This document shows positions 51,701 to 61,187 of a DNA stretch of 64,000 bases, piece after piece. The stretch comes from Phytoseiulus persimilis. Its lineage: Eukaryota > Arthropoda > Arachnida > Mesostigmata > Phytoseiidae. The translations under genes and the position numbers were made by a program. Below the pieces are notes generated by a model. That model searched no databases and was not told where the DNA came from. It worked only from the letters and a program-made list of their open reading frames with translations. How positions within the stretch are numbered: the first letter of the stretch is position 1; every line of letters starts with the position of its first letter. Where the stretch lies: assembly GCA_037576195.1 (NCBI GenBank), contig CM075101.1:20212001-20276000 (forward strand), given 5' to 3'.

Positions 51701-52246
51701 AGCCGGACGATTTCAAAGCCAAGGTCGAGCTGAGTGCAACTCCCAACATATTTGTCAACGAGGACTCTGACCAGCATCACTTTCTGAGAACAGGTCTGCA
51801 TCACGTTCTCTCCGGCTTTCTCAAACAAGGCCATAAAAACTCGCATTGAAGCGTTTTTGCTTCGTTCTCTCTCTTGGAACTTTTCCCGGCTCCGAATGAT
51901 TTCGCTTCTGCAGCATGCAGGGCTCCCATCAACGAGGGAAACGAATAAAACAAATCAACAATTTTCCCCAGATGCCATCCTCCAAGGCTCGAAGCACCGG
52001 GAAGCGTTGAATCTTCCAGCTCGTCACGCCAGTAACGACGTTTTGTCGTCACAATACGAGGACACAATATCATCGACGCTCTTGGAGAAAGACACGTACT
52101 CACTCAAGCGATATCAGAGAACAACTGCAACAACAACGCAGCACCGTCTCCAGGGACTCGAGCAAAAACGAAATCTCGGCAACCAATCCATGATATTGCC
52201 CCAAATATCGTTAAGCTCAAACCAATTACATGAGCCATTTGTTTGA
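33302..52246 (+). CDS. sns: Nephrin / sticks-and-stones / hibris-like cell adhesion protein (5' end missing)
   Basis: Twenty-one exons can be chained: 33302-33469, 33620-33799, 37890(?)-38045, 39322-39492, 39576-39746, 39997-40134, 40291-40511, 41080-41167, 41265-41379, 42077-42258, 42866-43032, 43169-43310, 43530-43679, 43770-43919, 48210-48497, 48587-48895, 48989-49128, 49243-49456, 50614-50814, 51533-51793 and 51972-52246. They give about 1,290 residues: nine Ig units, one FN3, one membrane helix and a tail of about 190 residues. Domain boundaries are almost all phase 1, the usual Ig pattern. The first domain (VQWSKDGFLLG, MYQCQVGPANG) and the third (GGNPPPNLLWLKDG) fit the nephrin/Sns group rather than Kirre/Rst. 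These proteins bind Kirre/Rst partners in trans during muscle fusion, nephrocyte slit-diaphragm assembly and cell sorting. The signal-peptide exon and the A-strand of Ig2 were not located. One intron has a non-canonical 5' end. Confidence 0.93.
33800..37889 (+). other. Intron 2 of the nephrin-like gene (about 4.1 kb)
   Basis: This lies between the Ig1 and Ig2 exons. The Ig2 exon I can see lacks the usual Pro-Pro A-strand start found in every other Ig domain of this gene, so a small exon for that strand may be hidden here. At 35939-35950 there is a B-box-like GGTTCGAATCC but no complete tRNA fold. Nothing else is recognised. Confidence 0.5.
37890..41167 (+). CDS. sns: Nephrin-like gene: exons for Ig domains 2-4
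   Basis: Ig2 is split between 37890(?)-38045 (SEVILTCTAK, VIRWFRKS) and 39322-39492 (DQYTCEALHPAL). Ig3 is split between 39576-39746 (TLKLICRSRGGNPPPNLLW) and 39997-40134 (AEIQCKPDTE). Ig4 is split between 40291-40511 (AVVLHCAAAPANPAVNLEW) and 41080-41167 (IRIVDCHTRSNFL). Each has the paired Cys and the core Trp. Ig2 to Ig3 join in phase 1 at VLT|APN, and Ig4 starts with F|APKKVSI. The start of the first Ig2 exon is the least certain point: 37890 keeps the phase, while CATCAG|GTG at 37946 does not. Confidence 0.85.
41265..42258 (+). CDS. sns: Nephrin-like gene: exons for Ig domain 5, with an abnormal donor
   Basis: The first half (41265-41379) carries TSITLTCTSKGGNPFADL. The second half (42077-42258) carries WFKNGEP and AVLRCEASN. 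Homology needs the join L-R-W, which places the donor after TTGAG at 41379. The intron would then begin TTGAGT instead of GTGAGT. The nearest GT (41379-41380) would shift the frame by one base against the acceptor GGAACAG|G at 42076. Both halves are otherwise intact and in good agreement with the other Ig domains. Confidence 0.75.
42866..43919 (+). CDS. sns: Nephrin-like gene: exons for Ig units 6 and 7
   Basis: Ig6 is split between 42866-43032 (NVSLTCNVSSSLPAAILRW) and 43169-43310 (PIACAAFNPLL). Unit 7 is split between 43530-43679 (HMFNISADANPSV, YSWTRNG) and 43770-43919 (AGTYFVQAENSLG). Unit 7 keeps the Trp and the Tyr-x-x-Ala-x-Asn pattern of an Ig fold, but both expected Cys positions hold other residues. 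It may correspond to the spacer that separates the sixth and seventh Ig domains of vertebrate nephrin. Confidence 0.88.
43920..48209 (+). other. Large intron of the nephrin-like gene (about 4.3 kb)
   Basis: It joins the unit 7 and Ig8 exons in phase 1 on both sides, so no extra exon is required. I see only overlapping short frames inside and no recognisable repeat or nested gene. Confidence 0.6.
48210..49456 (+). CDS. sns: Nephrin-like gene: exons for Ig8, Ig9 and the FN3 domain
   Basis: Unlike units 1-7, Ig8 (48210-48497; ARLYCSARANP, AFECSASNGIG) and Ig9 (48587-48895; IEISCKADG, YSCVANNTLG) each occupy a single exon. The FN3 domain is split between 48989-49128 (PDPPSGLEAFNVS, LRLRW, YYISYQEV) and 49243-49456 (FVVEGLMPSTAYLIALRSVN). 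The acceptor of the second FN3 exon may be 3 nt earlier (CCAG|CAG), without changing the frame. Confidence 0.92.
50614..52246 (+). CDS. sns: Nephrin-like gene: membrane segment and cytoplasmic tail
   Basis: Exon 50614-50814 carries the helix YGIAVASVLLCVNLCLLVVI followed by the stop-transfer MRRKKR. The cytoplasmic exons 51533-51793 and 51972-52246 join in phase 1 over a 178-nt intron and end EPFV-stop. If the weak donor at 51794 (ACAG|GTCTGC) is not used, translation would instead run on to a TGA at 51847-51849. The tail has only three tyrosines that I can see (in SQYEDT, DTYSLK and KRYQRT) and no YDxV-type Nck site. Confidence 0.82.
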
Positions 52247-52263
52247 AATGGATTCCAAGTTTT

Positions 52264-52281
52264 AATAAAATGCTCAATAAA
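52264..52281 (+). terminator. Tandem AATAAA polyadenylation signals of the nephrin-like gene
   Basis: Two canonical hexamers lie at 52264-52269 and 52276-52281, 17 and 29 nt after the TGA of the second tail exon. Their position supports that exon as the true 3' end. Confidence 0.8.
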
Positions 52282-54369
52282 GAAGTCTGTTCTAAAACTG
52301 CGTGCTTCCGGCACTCGTTTCCCCTCTCGCATCCATCTATGAGGTGGAATGAATCCTTGGAATCGTGATTCGGGAACGGCACGCGAGCCAGACCCGCTTC
52401 TGTATGAGTCACGTGAGAACATAGACCCTGTTGAAGCGCGCCCGCACCCCGAGTTGAACTTCCGCTAGTCTCTGGATTTCCTGGTGTGTGGATTAGGGAG
52501 AGAATTCCTCGCGGAGGGATCCTCCGGAAGATCGTCTGACCGAGCAAGTTCAGGAACACTCGTCCTACATACGGCCTGTTCCCTGGCTCACACCGAGCCC
52601 CGAGCAGATCGCGTCTGAACCGCAAAGAAATTGGAGAACGATTTCACTCGTTTTGTGCAATTGTGCGAGAGCCGCAGGAAAGGCTTGTCGGAGACACCCA
52701 AATTCAATAACGATTCATTAACGCGCGGAAAACATACCCCATCTATTTTGGTTACAGGTCATTACCCTCCCGTTTCATCCACTAAGGATATCCTCTGGTT
52801 AAATGAAGCGAGCAATGATACGCAGCAGCGATTCCACCGCGGAACGTGGATACATGCCTCTTGGCAAGGAGACCAACCAAGTCTTTTTTGGACTCACAAA
52901 GGGAACGATTCTCGCTGAAATCGCTCAGAATCCTCCAGGCGTCTTCTCTGAGGGGGAGCCGGAGTGAACAACCGGTCGTATGAACCGTATGTACGGTATG
53001 ACGTCTTTGGTTGTTTCCGATGACGATCGAAGTCGATACCTCGGTATTAGTCGAACATGAGTGCAACAGACTTTTCCGGATGAATCCAGCGATCTGCGAG
53101 AACTTTTGTATCTGGTTCCTGGCGGTGCATAGCGCAGGAGAAATTGAGACAGTGCACGCTGTTTTCTCCTGAGTTCCTCACGTCTCCTCGCTGAGAACGG
53201 CACTCTTCGTAGATCCCCGAATCTCAGGACAAGTTGAGGAATACTGCTGCCCCATGCTTTAAAGGCCGTATACGCAGTGGCGTAGAGACCCTCGGTGCTG
53301 CCTAGGGCGGAATCTCAATCAGATGCTCCCAATGGGGAAAAAAAATCTCAATCTGATGCGCCTCATGAGTGAAATTTTCTCAATCTGATGCTCCTCATGG
53401 CGAACTATCCGAAACCAAGTCCGCTAGAGGGAGATTCCGCCACCTTCAGGGCCTATGGAAGTATCGGGACGCGAGGTAGGATTTGGCGAATGCCGTCGCC
53501 GGATTCCATATGGACGCCGCGATGCTCGGGCGGGGCGATACGCTGCCCCAGACCGCGGGCCCAAGACCTTGATTCCCGCAACATCATATCTAGAGATTCG
53601 TTGGCAAGCCGTCATGACCACTCGGCTGGAAGACTTCAGTCGCCAGTGCCGTTTTGTTGATGAGTGAACATCTCGCTGTCATCGTCGGGGCAACATAGAG
53701 ACGTGCGTCCCCGAGACTTTTTGAAGTATCTGTTCGAATCTCTCGGAACTGTACCCTCAACTCCTACCGCCGGAACGCCCGAAAACTTTCTTCTCCCCTT
53801 TGTCGCACGAGGGACGTCCTTCCATCAGGAGAGAAGTCTTTCGGAAGCGGAACGGGGAACTCTTCGAGAGCGGTTAAGTGGCACTCTGTGGACAAAACTT
53901 GTCAACTTTCTCCGGAGCAGGACTTCTTCCGCAAGTCTGGATAACTTGCAGGGTGTCTTCCGGGTGGCGAGATCTGGCCATTGTCTTGAACGATCGGGTT
54001 ATCGGCGAGCGATCGATCGCGCCATGGACCGAGGTTGGGAAAGAACATCTGCGCAGCAAGGAGAGGAACGGAAGCGTTAGCGGACACTGTTTGTTTCCAT
54101 CCATCTAGACTAACAAAGCCCACACGGACGCTCCAACCGAAACATCTCCTATTCACAGCAATGGTTGGCGAAGCTCTCTCAGCAACCGATCCCCACAGTA
54201 ATCTATTGCGACAAAACAGTGGCTCTGAAAGCATGTGCGTGAGGCGGAAACGGTTCGGAGAGTGGTTGACCCGTCCAACTACTCAGTCGCCTTGATTTCG
54301 CAGCGATGCCTCACGAAACGACAAATGGGCATATCAACCGAAAACGACATCGGTATGGTAATCGGTGTT
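52282..54369. other. Intergenic space between convergent genes
   Basis: This separates the 3' ends of the nephrin-like gene and the PH-actin gene. It contains a short tandem repeat (53311-53400) and overlapping frames without recognisable domains. Its right part is probably 3'UTR of the minus-strand gene. Confidence 0.5.
53311..53400 (+). repeat. Three copies of an approximately 34-bp tandem repeat
   Basis: The block TCTCAATCTGATGC, then CCTCATG, then GAAA occurs three times with small changes, near 53312, 53346 and 53379. It is non-coding as far as I can see. Confidence 0.75.
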
Positions 54370-54375
54370 TTTATT
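54370..54375 (-). terminator. Possible polyadenylation signal of the PH-actin gene
   Basis: TTTATT on the plus strand gives AATAAA on the minus strand, about 360 nt after the stop codon at 54737. Confidence 0.35.
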
Positions 54376-54736
54376 GCATGAGCTTCGCTTGGTTGGAAGT
54401 CTATTATTGTATATTAGAAGTTCTAATAGAATCTAGCAGATCTGAGGTACGAATCCATGGTCGTCGAAAGGGCCCAACTGATCCCTTTGATTTTGAAATA
54501 AATTCGACTCCACGGTCCGGACATCGTTCACGGATTCCGTTCCGGAGTACACGCTTGAGCTTCTATGGACAAGTTTACATAAGTTCCCAGAATAGTTGTT
54601 GCTGAATGAATGGTGAGTTCAGAAGCAGCTAGTGGATTACATTGGCTTTTTCAGTTCTGTTTTCACGAGACGATTCGGCTCTCAACGTTCTCCACATCAA
54701 GTTTTTTTTAGTTCAATTATTCTCACGGTTCTGCAT

Positions 54737-57368
54737 TCAACCGACATGCCAAAATTTGAAGCAATCGTCTGGTTTCTGACTCCACTGAGACAACTTCACG
54801 CATTGCCGATCGAATGCACCCGTCGACGCCATTGTACAGGCTCCAATGTAGGACATATGGTCGCGGTAGGGGGAGGCGTGCACTTGAATCTTCAACGCCG
54901 GATGAACATTTTGGGACACGTCTTTGATGATGCGCTCTCGCAAGCCAGGGACGAGAGTGAGGCCTCCTGTGGGGTTCAGTGATTGATTCACATTAACACT
55001 GTCTGATATCGCTCGAAGAGTTAGTCATGCGGAGGGAGGAGAGGGACGAAAAACGAGCAAAACAGGTGGTTAGAAGTATGGAGGGGAACTCAGCCTCTGA
55101 GAGTTTACGTAAGCTGCGGCGTGAAATTCGGTTTTCGGCGACACGGTGGGAGAGATACGTACCGCTCAGATATATGCTGCGAGCCATCTGCTTGCGCATA
55201 TCGATAGATGTCTGCATGACTGCTTTCGCGATGAGCTTGCTAAGACCGGTGCAATCAAGGCCCCATAGCTGCGGCTGGAATAAGCCCTCGGGGACCGAAA
55301 AACGTGCCTGATCGAGCTCAATGATAGCATCCGGACCGGACTGGAGGCCAACGCCCGAGAGTCGGAGGGTTTTCGAAAAGCGTTTCGGATCGGCGTTGAA
55401 CTGGTGTAGCTCAGCCGTGTAATCGGGAGCCACATAGCACAGCTGTTGGAATATATGGCGCAGCATGTAGACGTCCAACTGATTGAATAGCGAAACCTGA
55501 CCGAGGGAACGTAAATGGTTAGGAAAATACGCAACGGGAAATCAGAGGGTGCCCCTGTAAAATTTGAGCCTCCCATTTTGTCCTGTGAGCTCTAACCACC
55601 CTTCGAGCTATCATGTTTCACGGTCTGGTCATACCGAAATGTAGCTCGGCGATCTGCCCGCACGTGTGGGATTGAAGAGAGGCAACTCACCCTCTTTTGC
55701 GCAAGCTCATAAGCCAAATTCTGTACAATTTTCTGGTCCCCATTCAGTAATCTCGAAACGCCGGAGTCCACAACATAGCCATCGGCTATCGGTAGAATAT
55801 CCAATCTGCTGCCAATGTCGACTATAATCCCAGATGTCGTGTTGTAGGCGTACAGGGCACATATCGCTTGGTGCGTTATATTGATGCCACGCACTCCTAT
55901 TTCCTCTAAGAAGAGCTTTGCGATAGCCGATTGGGTAGATAAGCTGTAGGTTTGGGGGAGTATCACCTGCAGTGGGAAACAAGCGTAAATCCTCCATCTT
56001 GCAGCCACGACTTTCAAAAAACGGATTTTCCGGCCGATTGGACGTCAGCCCAGTGAAACAATCTTCGCTGAGCGAGACGGGATTACTGTCCCATGACCGT
56101 TTCGAACGAGCGGTTCCAACTTACCTGGACATTGTAATCCTTGAGCTGTGTTCGTGTGAGTCGAAGATCGCTAAATATTTTGTAAACTATGTGAGACAAG
56201 CAGGAAATATCCATAGTAAGCTTCACAACTTTGTCCGCGGCTGCGAGGGGGAACACTGTCCGACAATTCTTGCGAATCTGTAACAAACGGCACGTGAGCG
56301 TACTTGACAGACACGAAGATGAACGAACAGTCGTAGCGTTGAGTTTAGCAAAACTACGCTAACGACGAAAGGCGATTCCGACTGCTCACGTTTTCATTGA
56401 GGGCGTCTTCGCCGAAATAAACTTTTTTCGTTGTCTTGTCAATGGCACAGAAAGAAGGAAAATAAATCTGAGGCAGCGTGGGCTGATCCATGAGAATCCC
56501 CGCTCTGATGGAGCAGGATCCTAGATCGATGACAACGCATTTTTTGTGGCTGCTCAAGGGACGTGCTGCCGGCACGACGAAATTCAAACTGATATCAGCA
56601 TGCTTGACGAGATATTGGAACCATATGTCTCGATCACGGGTAGCGGGCAATTGTATCACGGTCGCCTGTATCGAACTCGTGGGCGCTGGAAGAATTTCGC
56701 TCACATTAGGTCGTCTGCCGTAGTGTCAGAATGACGTCGTCGAGGCGAAGCTGTCATTTTCTCCCGCGAGTCCATTTGAATCGACTCGGCATTCGGGCAA
56801 CGCAGCCTCGATTGCGCCCCAACGGATTTTTCAGATTCACAACCAAATATCCCGAAAAAACTCACACGAAAACTCCAAGCCGATGCTTTTATCGTCTAAA
56901 ATCTGCAGAAAACATTTCCCCGTCAGGTCGATCTTCTGCAAAGGCCGCTCGGTGAATTCTCCTTCATAAACTTTCAGCTTCCCATCTTCTAGCCGGAGAT
57001 ATTTTTCCCGGAATTTCGAGTGAAGTACGATGTTCGCGTAGCCGCCAAAGCTTGGAGGGGCTTCAAGTGCTTCGACTTCGGGCAGGACGTACATGGTCTG
57101 AATACCAAGAGAGACGGGTTGAGTAGATTCTCGGGCGGCTTACCGCCCACAGGGAGATCGGTGAAATCCAATTGAAGTCACGTACCCTTAACAACGAAAC
57201 CAGTGCTTCACTGCCGCACAGATTCGTCGAGCTTAGTGACTTCGACCACTTCGAATTAGCGAGTGAGTCCAACGGATCGTCCATATTCTCAACTAAAGCT
57301 TGGGCTCCGACGACGGTCTGTTCCTCCCGCCCTTCTGTAGAACAGTTAAGGGTGAGCTCCACAATCAT
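54737..57368 (-). CDS. PH domain-actin-like ATPase fusion protein
   Basis: Seven phase-matched exons (57368-57186, 57097-56866, 56685-56390, 56277-56125, 55966-55691, 55496-55163, 54966-54737) encode 567 residues. Residues about 79-168 look like a PH domain: YANIVLHSKFREKYLRLEDG, then PLQKIDLTG, then IQLPATRDRDIWFQYLVKHA as the closing helix with its Trp. From residue 187 the chain is an actin fold. Phosphate-1 is VVIDLGSCSIRAGI, phosphate-2 SGIIVDIGSRLDILPIADGY, then LCYVAPDYTAEL, then the adenosine motif SGGLTLVPG and a typical C-terminus. Compared with actin, the Lys of phosphate-1 is Arg and the second Asp of phosphate-2 is Ser, so nucleotide hydrolysis may be weak. The fold suggests a phosphoinositide- or membrane-directed actin-related protein. 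I do not recognise this arrangement among the standard Arps. The start at MIVEL (57368) is a choice; an acceptor-like TTCTACAG inside exon 1 leaves room for an upstream exon. Confidence 0.88.
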
Positions 57369-57617
57369 TTGTCGGGCGCCAGGGAACGAGGCGAGAGAGG
57401 AGGAAACCGGGTCCAGAGAGCAAGAAAAAACAGAGCCACCGGGATTCCTCCGAAGTCTCTGAATTATTCGCTGAACTGAACAGCTCATAGGAAGATGTTG
57501 CGATATGGATGGATGTTGACGACGAGTTTTTCTAATGGGTTCCTCAAAGCAGCCTTATGAGGACTGCCCGCAGATGGTAACGAAGCTGAATCCGATTCCA
57601 AATAGGTCCGATATTCC

Positions 57618-58240
57618 TAATTAGACTTCAATTCCCGTAATACGGAGTACGGAAATTCTTAGCCTCGGAAGCATTGACGATAGAGCACAAAGACCTTGAG
57701 TGAAATTGTTCACCGCAATGAGCTTTAAAACATCGCTTCGTCGTTTTCACTTTTTCCTCCAACTCCCTCACGGTGCTAGATAGATGAAAATGATGAAGAG
57801 CTTTTTTGTCTGCCTCACTTTTCTGAACGATTTCGGTCATGACAATTTTCCGTCTATTCCCAACGATTCTGCCGGAAACTCGAAAAAACGTGGGCTCCAC
57901 AACTGGGCTCATAAGACTAAGTGCGATAATCGGACTTGGAATTTTTGAGAACTCTCGCGAGAGTTTCCCTCATTTGTATAGGAACGAGTTGAGATAGACG
58001 GAAAAGTCTCATGACCGAAATTGTTCAGCACGAAGAGGTGGACAAAGAAGCTCTTCATCATTTTCCCCTATCTAGCACCGTAAGGGATGGAGAGGAAAAA
58101 GTGAAAACAACGAAGCAATGTTTTAAAGCTCATTGCGGTGAACAATTTCACTCAAAGACTTTTTCGTCTATATTCAATGCTTCTAAGGCTAAGAATTTCC
58201 GTACTCCGTAATACGGAAATTGATGTCTGTTCCTAATCGA
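57618..58240. mobile_element. Foldback (inverted-repeat) element with an open frame in each arm
   Basis: The left arm (about 57618-57860) is the reverse complement of the right arm (about 57985-58240) with scattered differences, around a loop of about 125 nt. The ends carry TACGGAGTACGGAAATTCTT and its complement. Each arm has a frame beginning MTEIVQ and ending AKNFRTP (minus strand 57838 to about 57641; plus strand 58011-58211). The two peptides differ at roughly a fifth of positions. The layout suits a MITE-like or foldback transposon, or an inverted duplication. I see no transposase and did not identify a target-site duplication. Confidence 0.75.
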
Positions 58241-61187
58241 CGATCGCGATGAATAGTGAGCTCACAAAGTTCGGGGAGAATAACTCACGTGAATTACGGT
58301 CCGGTAAGGTTGACCTCTCGTGGGTATCATTGTTGGCATGTGAGTTTTCTGTTCTCGGCTTCAACGGGAAGCTCATGTTTCCCAATTGGTCGGTTAAATT
58401 TGTCGTCTGGACGTCCCGGTCGTCGTTGTCTGGATTCGGGAGTTTCAGGCGGTGAATGGTGACGGGCTTTAGGCTTTCCGAGTCCTCGAAAATGCTCTGG
58501 AACGGAAATGAAACTGGTTATCGGAAAGGAGTATTAGTTGACGCCAGACACTCGATCTCCCGACACTCGGCTGGACTGCGCTCTCGTGGTCCTCTACGGT
58601 AGCGCGCTCGATGGAAATATCAAGCTCTCAAATGGAACAGCTTCCCGAAAAAGAGGACCACGAGACCAGCCGATCCGAATGACGATGCATCTGATTCCGG
58701 TTCTTTCCGCGGAATGATTCTGTTATCGTGCCTTCGTTTCTCTGTTTCCATGGGGCTGTTGAGTAGGCTATCGAATTATTCGGCGGCGAGCCTATAGCTT
58801 TTCACGCGTCCGACTGTCGCCATTCCACTGAGTCATCGGACGCTTTGTTCCAAAGTAAGCTGTTCCTGTCTTTAAATGAGCTGCATTTTTGAAATTCTTC
58901 CAACTTCCAGCATGTTCATCCCACGCGACACTGCACGCAATCAGAATGATTTCTCTGCCCGTGCTCAATGTGCGTCGAAAGTCATTCAGAACGAATCCGA
59001 TCGTTCGAAGAAGGAAGTTCGAACGTACAAAACAGTTCGCTTTGTGGAACGCTAAGGTTGGGACTAATCCGAAGCTTGCGATTCCCGCAGAAACGGGTTT
59101 GAATGAAAAGCTTTAGCCAAAGCAGTCGACTTCGCCAGTTGAACCCTCGGGGTTCTGGAATGCCAGCTTCTGTTGAACGCAGCCAGAACAAATCTAACTG
59201 ATATGAGCGGGCAAGTAGTGAAAACGATCAATGATACCTGGAGTGTGCAGATCAGCTCTCGGAAAGCGCTTGCACAGTCAGTGGGCCCCGAAAGAGGAGG
59301 AGAGTTGACTTTCGGGTGTTGCCGGTAATGCAGGAACCCAACGTTTTGAAAATACCAAGTCTGTCCGATTGCGGAGACACTGAGCAGTTTTTGACACTCA
59401 TTCCACAAACAAGATGATATCGAGTAACGTCGGAGTACAATGCCCGCAGGAGAACCAGACACGTCCCGTCAAACAGCTGCCAGGGTTGTCGAGAATCTCG
59501 GCTGAGTCGAAAATGCGCGCGTCAAAATGCGAGGAGGCGACGCGGAGAGCTGTCACGTGGAAACGCTTAAAAGTTTTCTCTGGACAATAGGTGCGACCTT
59601 AGCTTAACTTGAAGATCGCTCCAAGCGTTCCATAAAGAGGCACAGAGGCAACAAATCAATCTTATGGCGGGATTGCATTCCATTCGACTCACGTCCTCAT
59701 TCGATCAATTCTGTGATGTGGCACATGGAAAGGAGTTCATGACGGTAAAGCCCCCGCCCTCCACACCGCGACCGGATCGAAAAGTTTGACATCCATAATC
59801 ACCTGATGTCACGTCATAATCCGGAATCACATTGTCGCTAAACCATCTCGTACGTCGAGCTCATCTTATATTGTTCTACCCCAGCAGAGAAATTATGTGA
59901 GTATAGGGTGGGCGGGAGAGACTCGTAGAGACAAGAGTCCCAAACGGCGCACTGGGTGGGGATCGAGCCTATCCAAGCTTGTCACTCTGTATTATACCTA
60001 CATACCAGGTCTGCAACAATGAGACCGGATTATTTTGAAAATGTTGCCACCGTCTCTGTACGCGACCACCTGTTCCGTCACAGAAACCCTCCACTTCTTG
60101 CCTCTGGTTATTTGAAAGTTCCCGTGGAAAATGGCTGGTACGTGCCAGGAATTAGCTCCAGCGGGGAAATCTCCACTTCTGTTACCAGGTCTGCAACTGT
60201 CAAACCAGATTTTCTCTCATAAGGTAGCTAAACAGACTATTACGAATACATGCTCTTGGCTGGCTCAGTGAGGTAGCCCACGAATGTTCTGGACGAGTGG
60301 TACGAATCTTCCTATAACGACGCTATTCCCGATCGGAATGGAATCACAATCAGGTGTGCGGTTATCATTTTTGTAAGCAGCAAATAAGCCTTATGAGGCA
60401 TGTTGACCGCACTCAGATGCGGTTAACATTGGCGTAAGCATAGGACTCCTCGTTTGTGCGGTTTACATCTAGGAGGGGTAAATGAATATATACATGTACA
60501 TACTTTCATGGAAATATTCGATGAGAGCGAGGGGTTATCCCGAAAAAATCCTGAAAATCAAGTCTCAGTCTCGAGGATTGCACGGGGCCCAGAAGAGCTT
60601 TTATCTCATTCACTTCAGACTTGGAAAGGCAAAAACCGGGGATGAACTCTAGAATTCCCACATCCATGGAATTCTTACTTGCGCTCGCTCATTGCTGATT
60701 CCTTCGAGAGATATTTTTTGGGGGGAGGGGGTTCATTCATTACCCCCGGAGAGAAATCCCGGGAGAAGTTCATCCCACCAACGTCAACGACGCTCGCTTT
60801 GAACCGAAAGCTCCCTCAGATATGATTTAGGGAAAAAAATCCAACCATCGTCACAACTTGAGAGAACCGAACGAGGTTGCAAGGAGGCTGCCATAGATTG
60901 CAGCCACCCGGCTCCTCGAAAATCTCTGATTCCGCGTTTAGATCTGTACTTGCACGAAGGGTGTTCGCCTCGTCTTAACACTGAATCGCCACGGTACAAT
61001 GGAGCAGAACAGGCATCGTTTTCAGCTGTTCTCAGCCGGGACGAATTTCCGAGCAAGCAAGCAAGCTCGACTGAAGGCCGAGCGAGCTAACGGGCAGACG
61101 GAGTAACATTCTTAGACGGCTAATGGTAAAAAGTTCCACTTCCAACACAGCGCCGGAAACATAGCCCTCGACAGTCAGCCCAAGCAA
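58241..61187. other. No supported gene; minor repeats
   Basis: No phase-matched exon chain is visible. Minor features are two copies of a TACCAGGTCTGCAAC block about 180 nt apart (about 60004 and 60184) and the TGCGGTTA repeats at 60357-60469. The 3'UTR of the minus-strand gene to the right should begin at its right-hand end. Confidence 0.5.
60357..60469 (+). repeat. Three dispersed TGCGGTTAACAT-type repeats with a hairpin
   Basis: TGCGGTTATCAT plus GTAAGCA (60357-60381), TGCGGTTAACAT plus GTAAGCA (60418-60440) and TGCGGTTTACATC (60457-60469) are related. Just before the second copy, TGTTGACCGCA (60401-60411) is complementary to TGCGGTTAACA (60418-60428) with one G-T pair, so an 11-bp stem with a 6-nt loop can form. 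Confidence 0.5.

Noticed and set aside
55027-55311. 94-codon plus-strand frame over the PH-actin gene
   Set aside because: It overlaps the antisense of a strongly supported actin exon and has no recognisable content.
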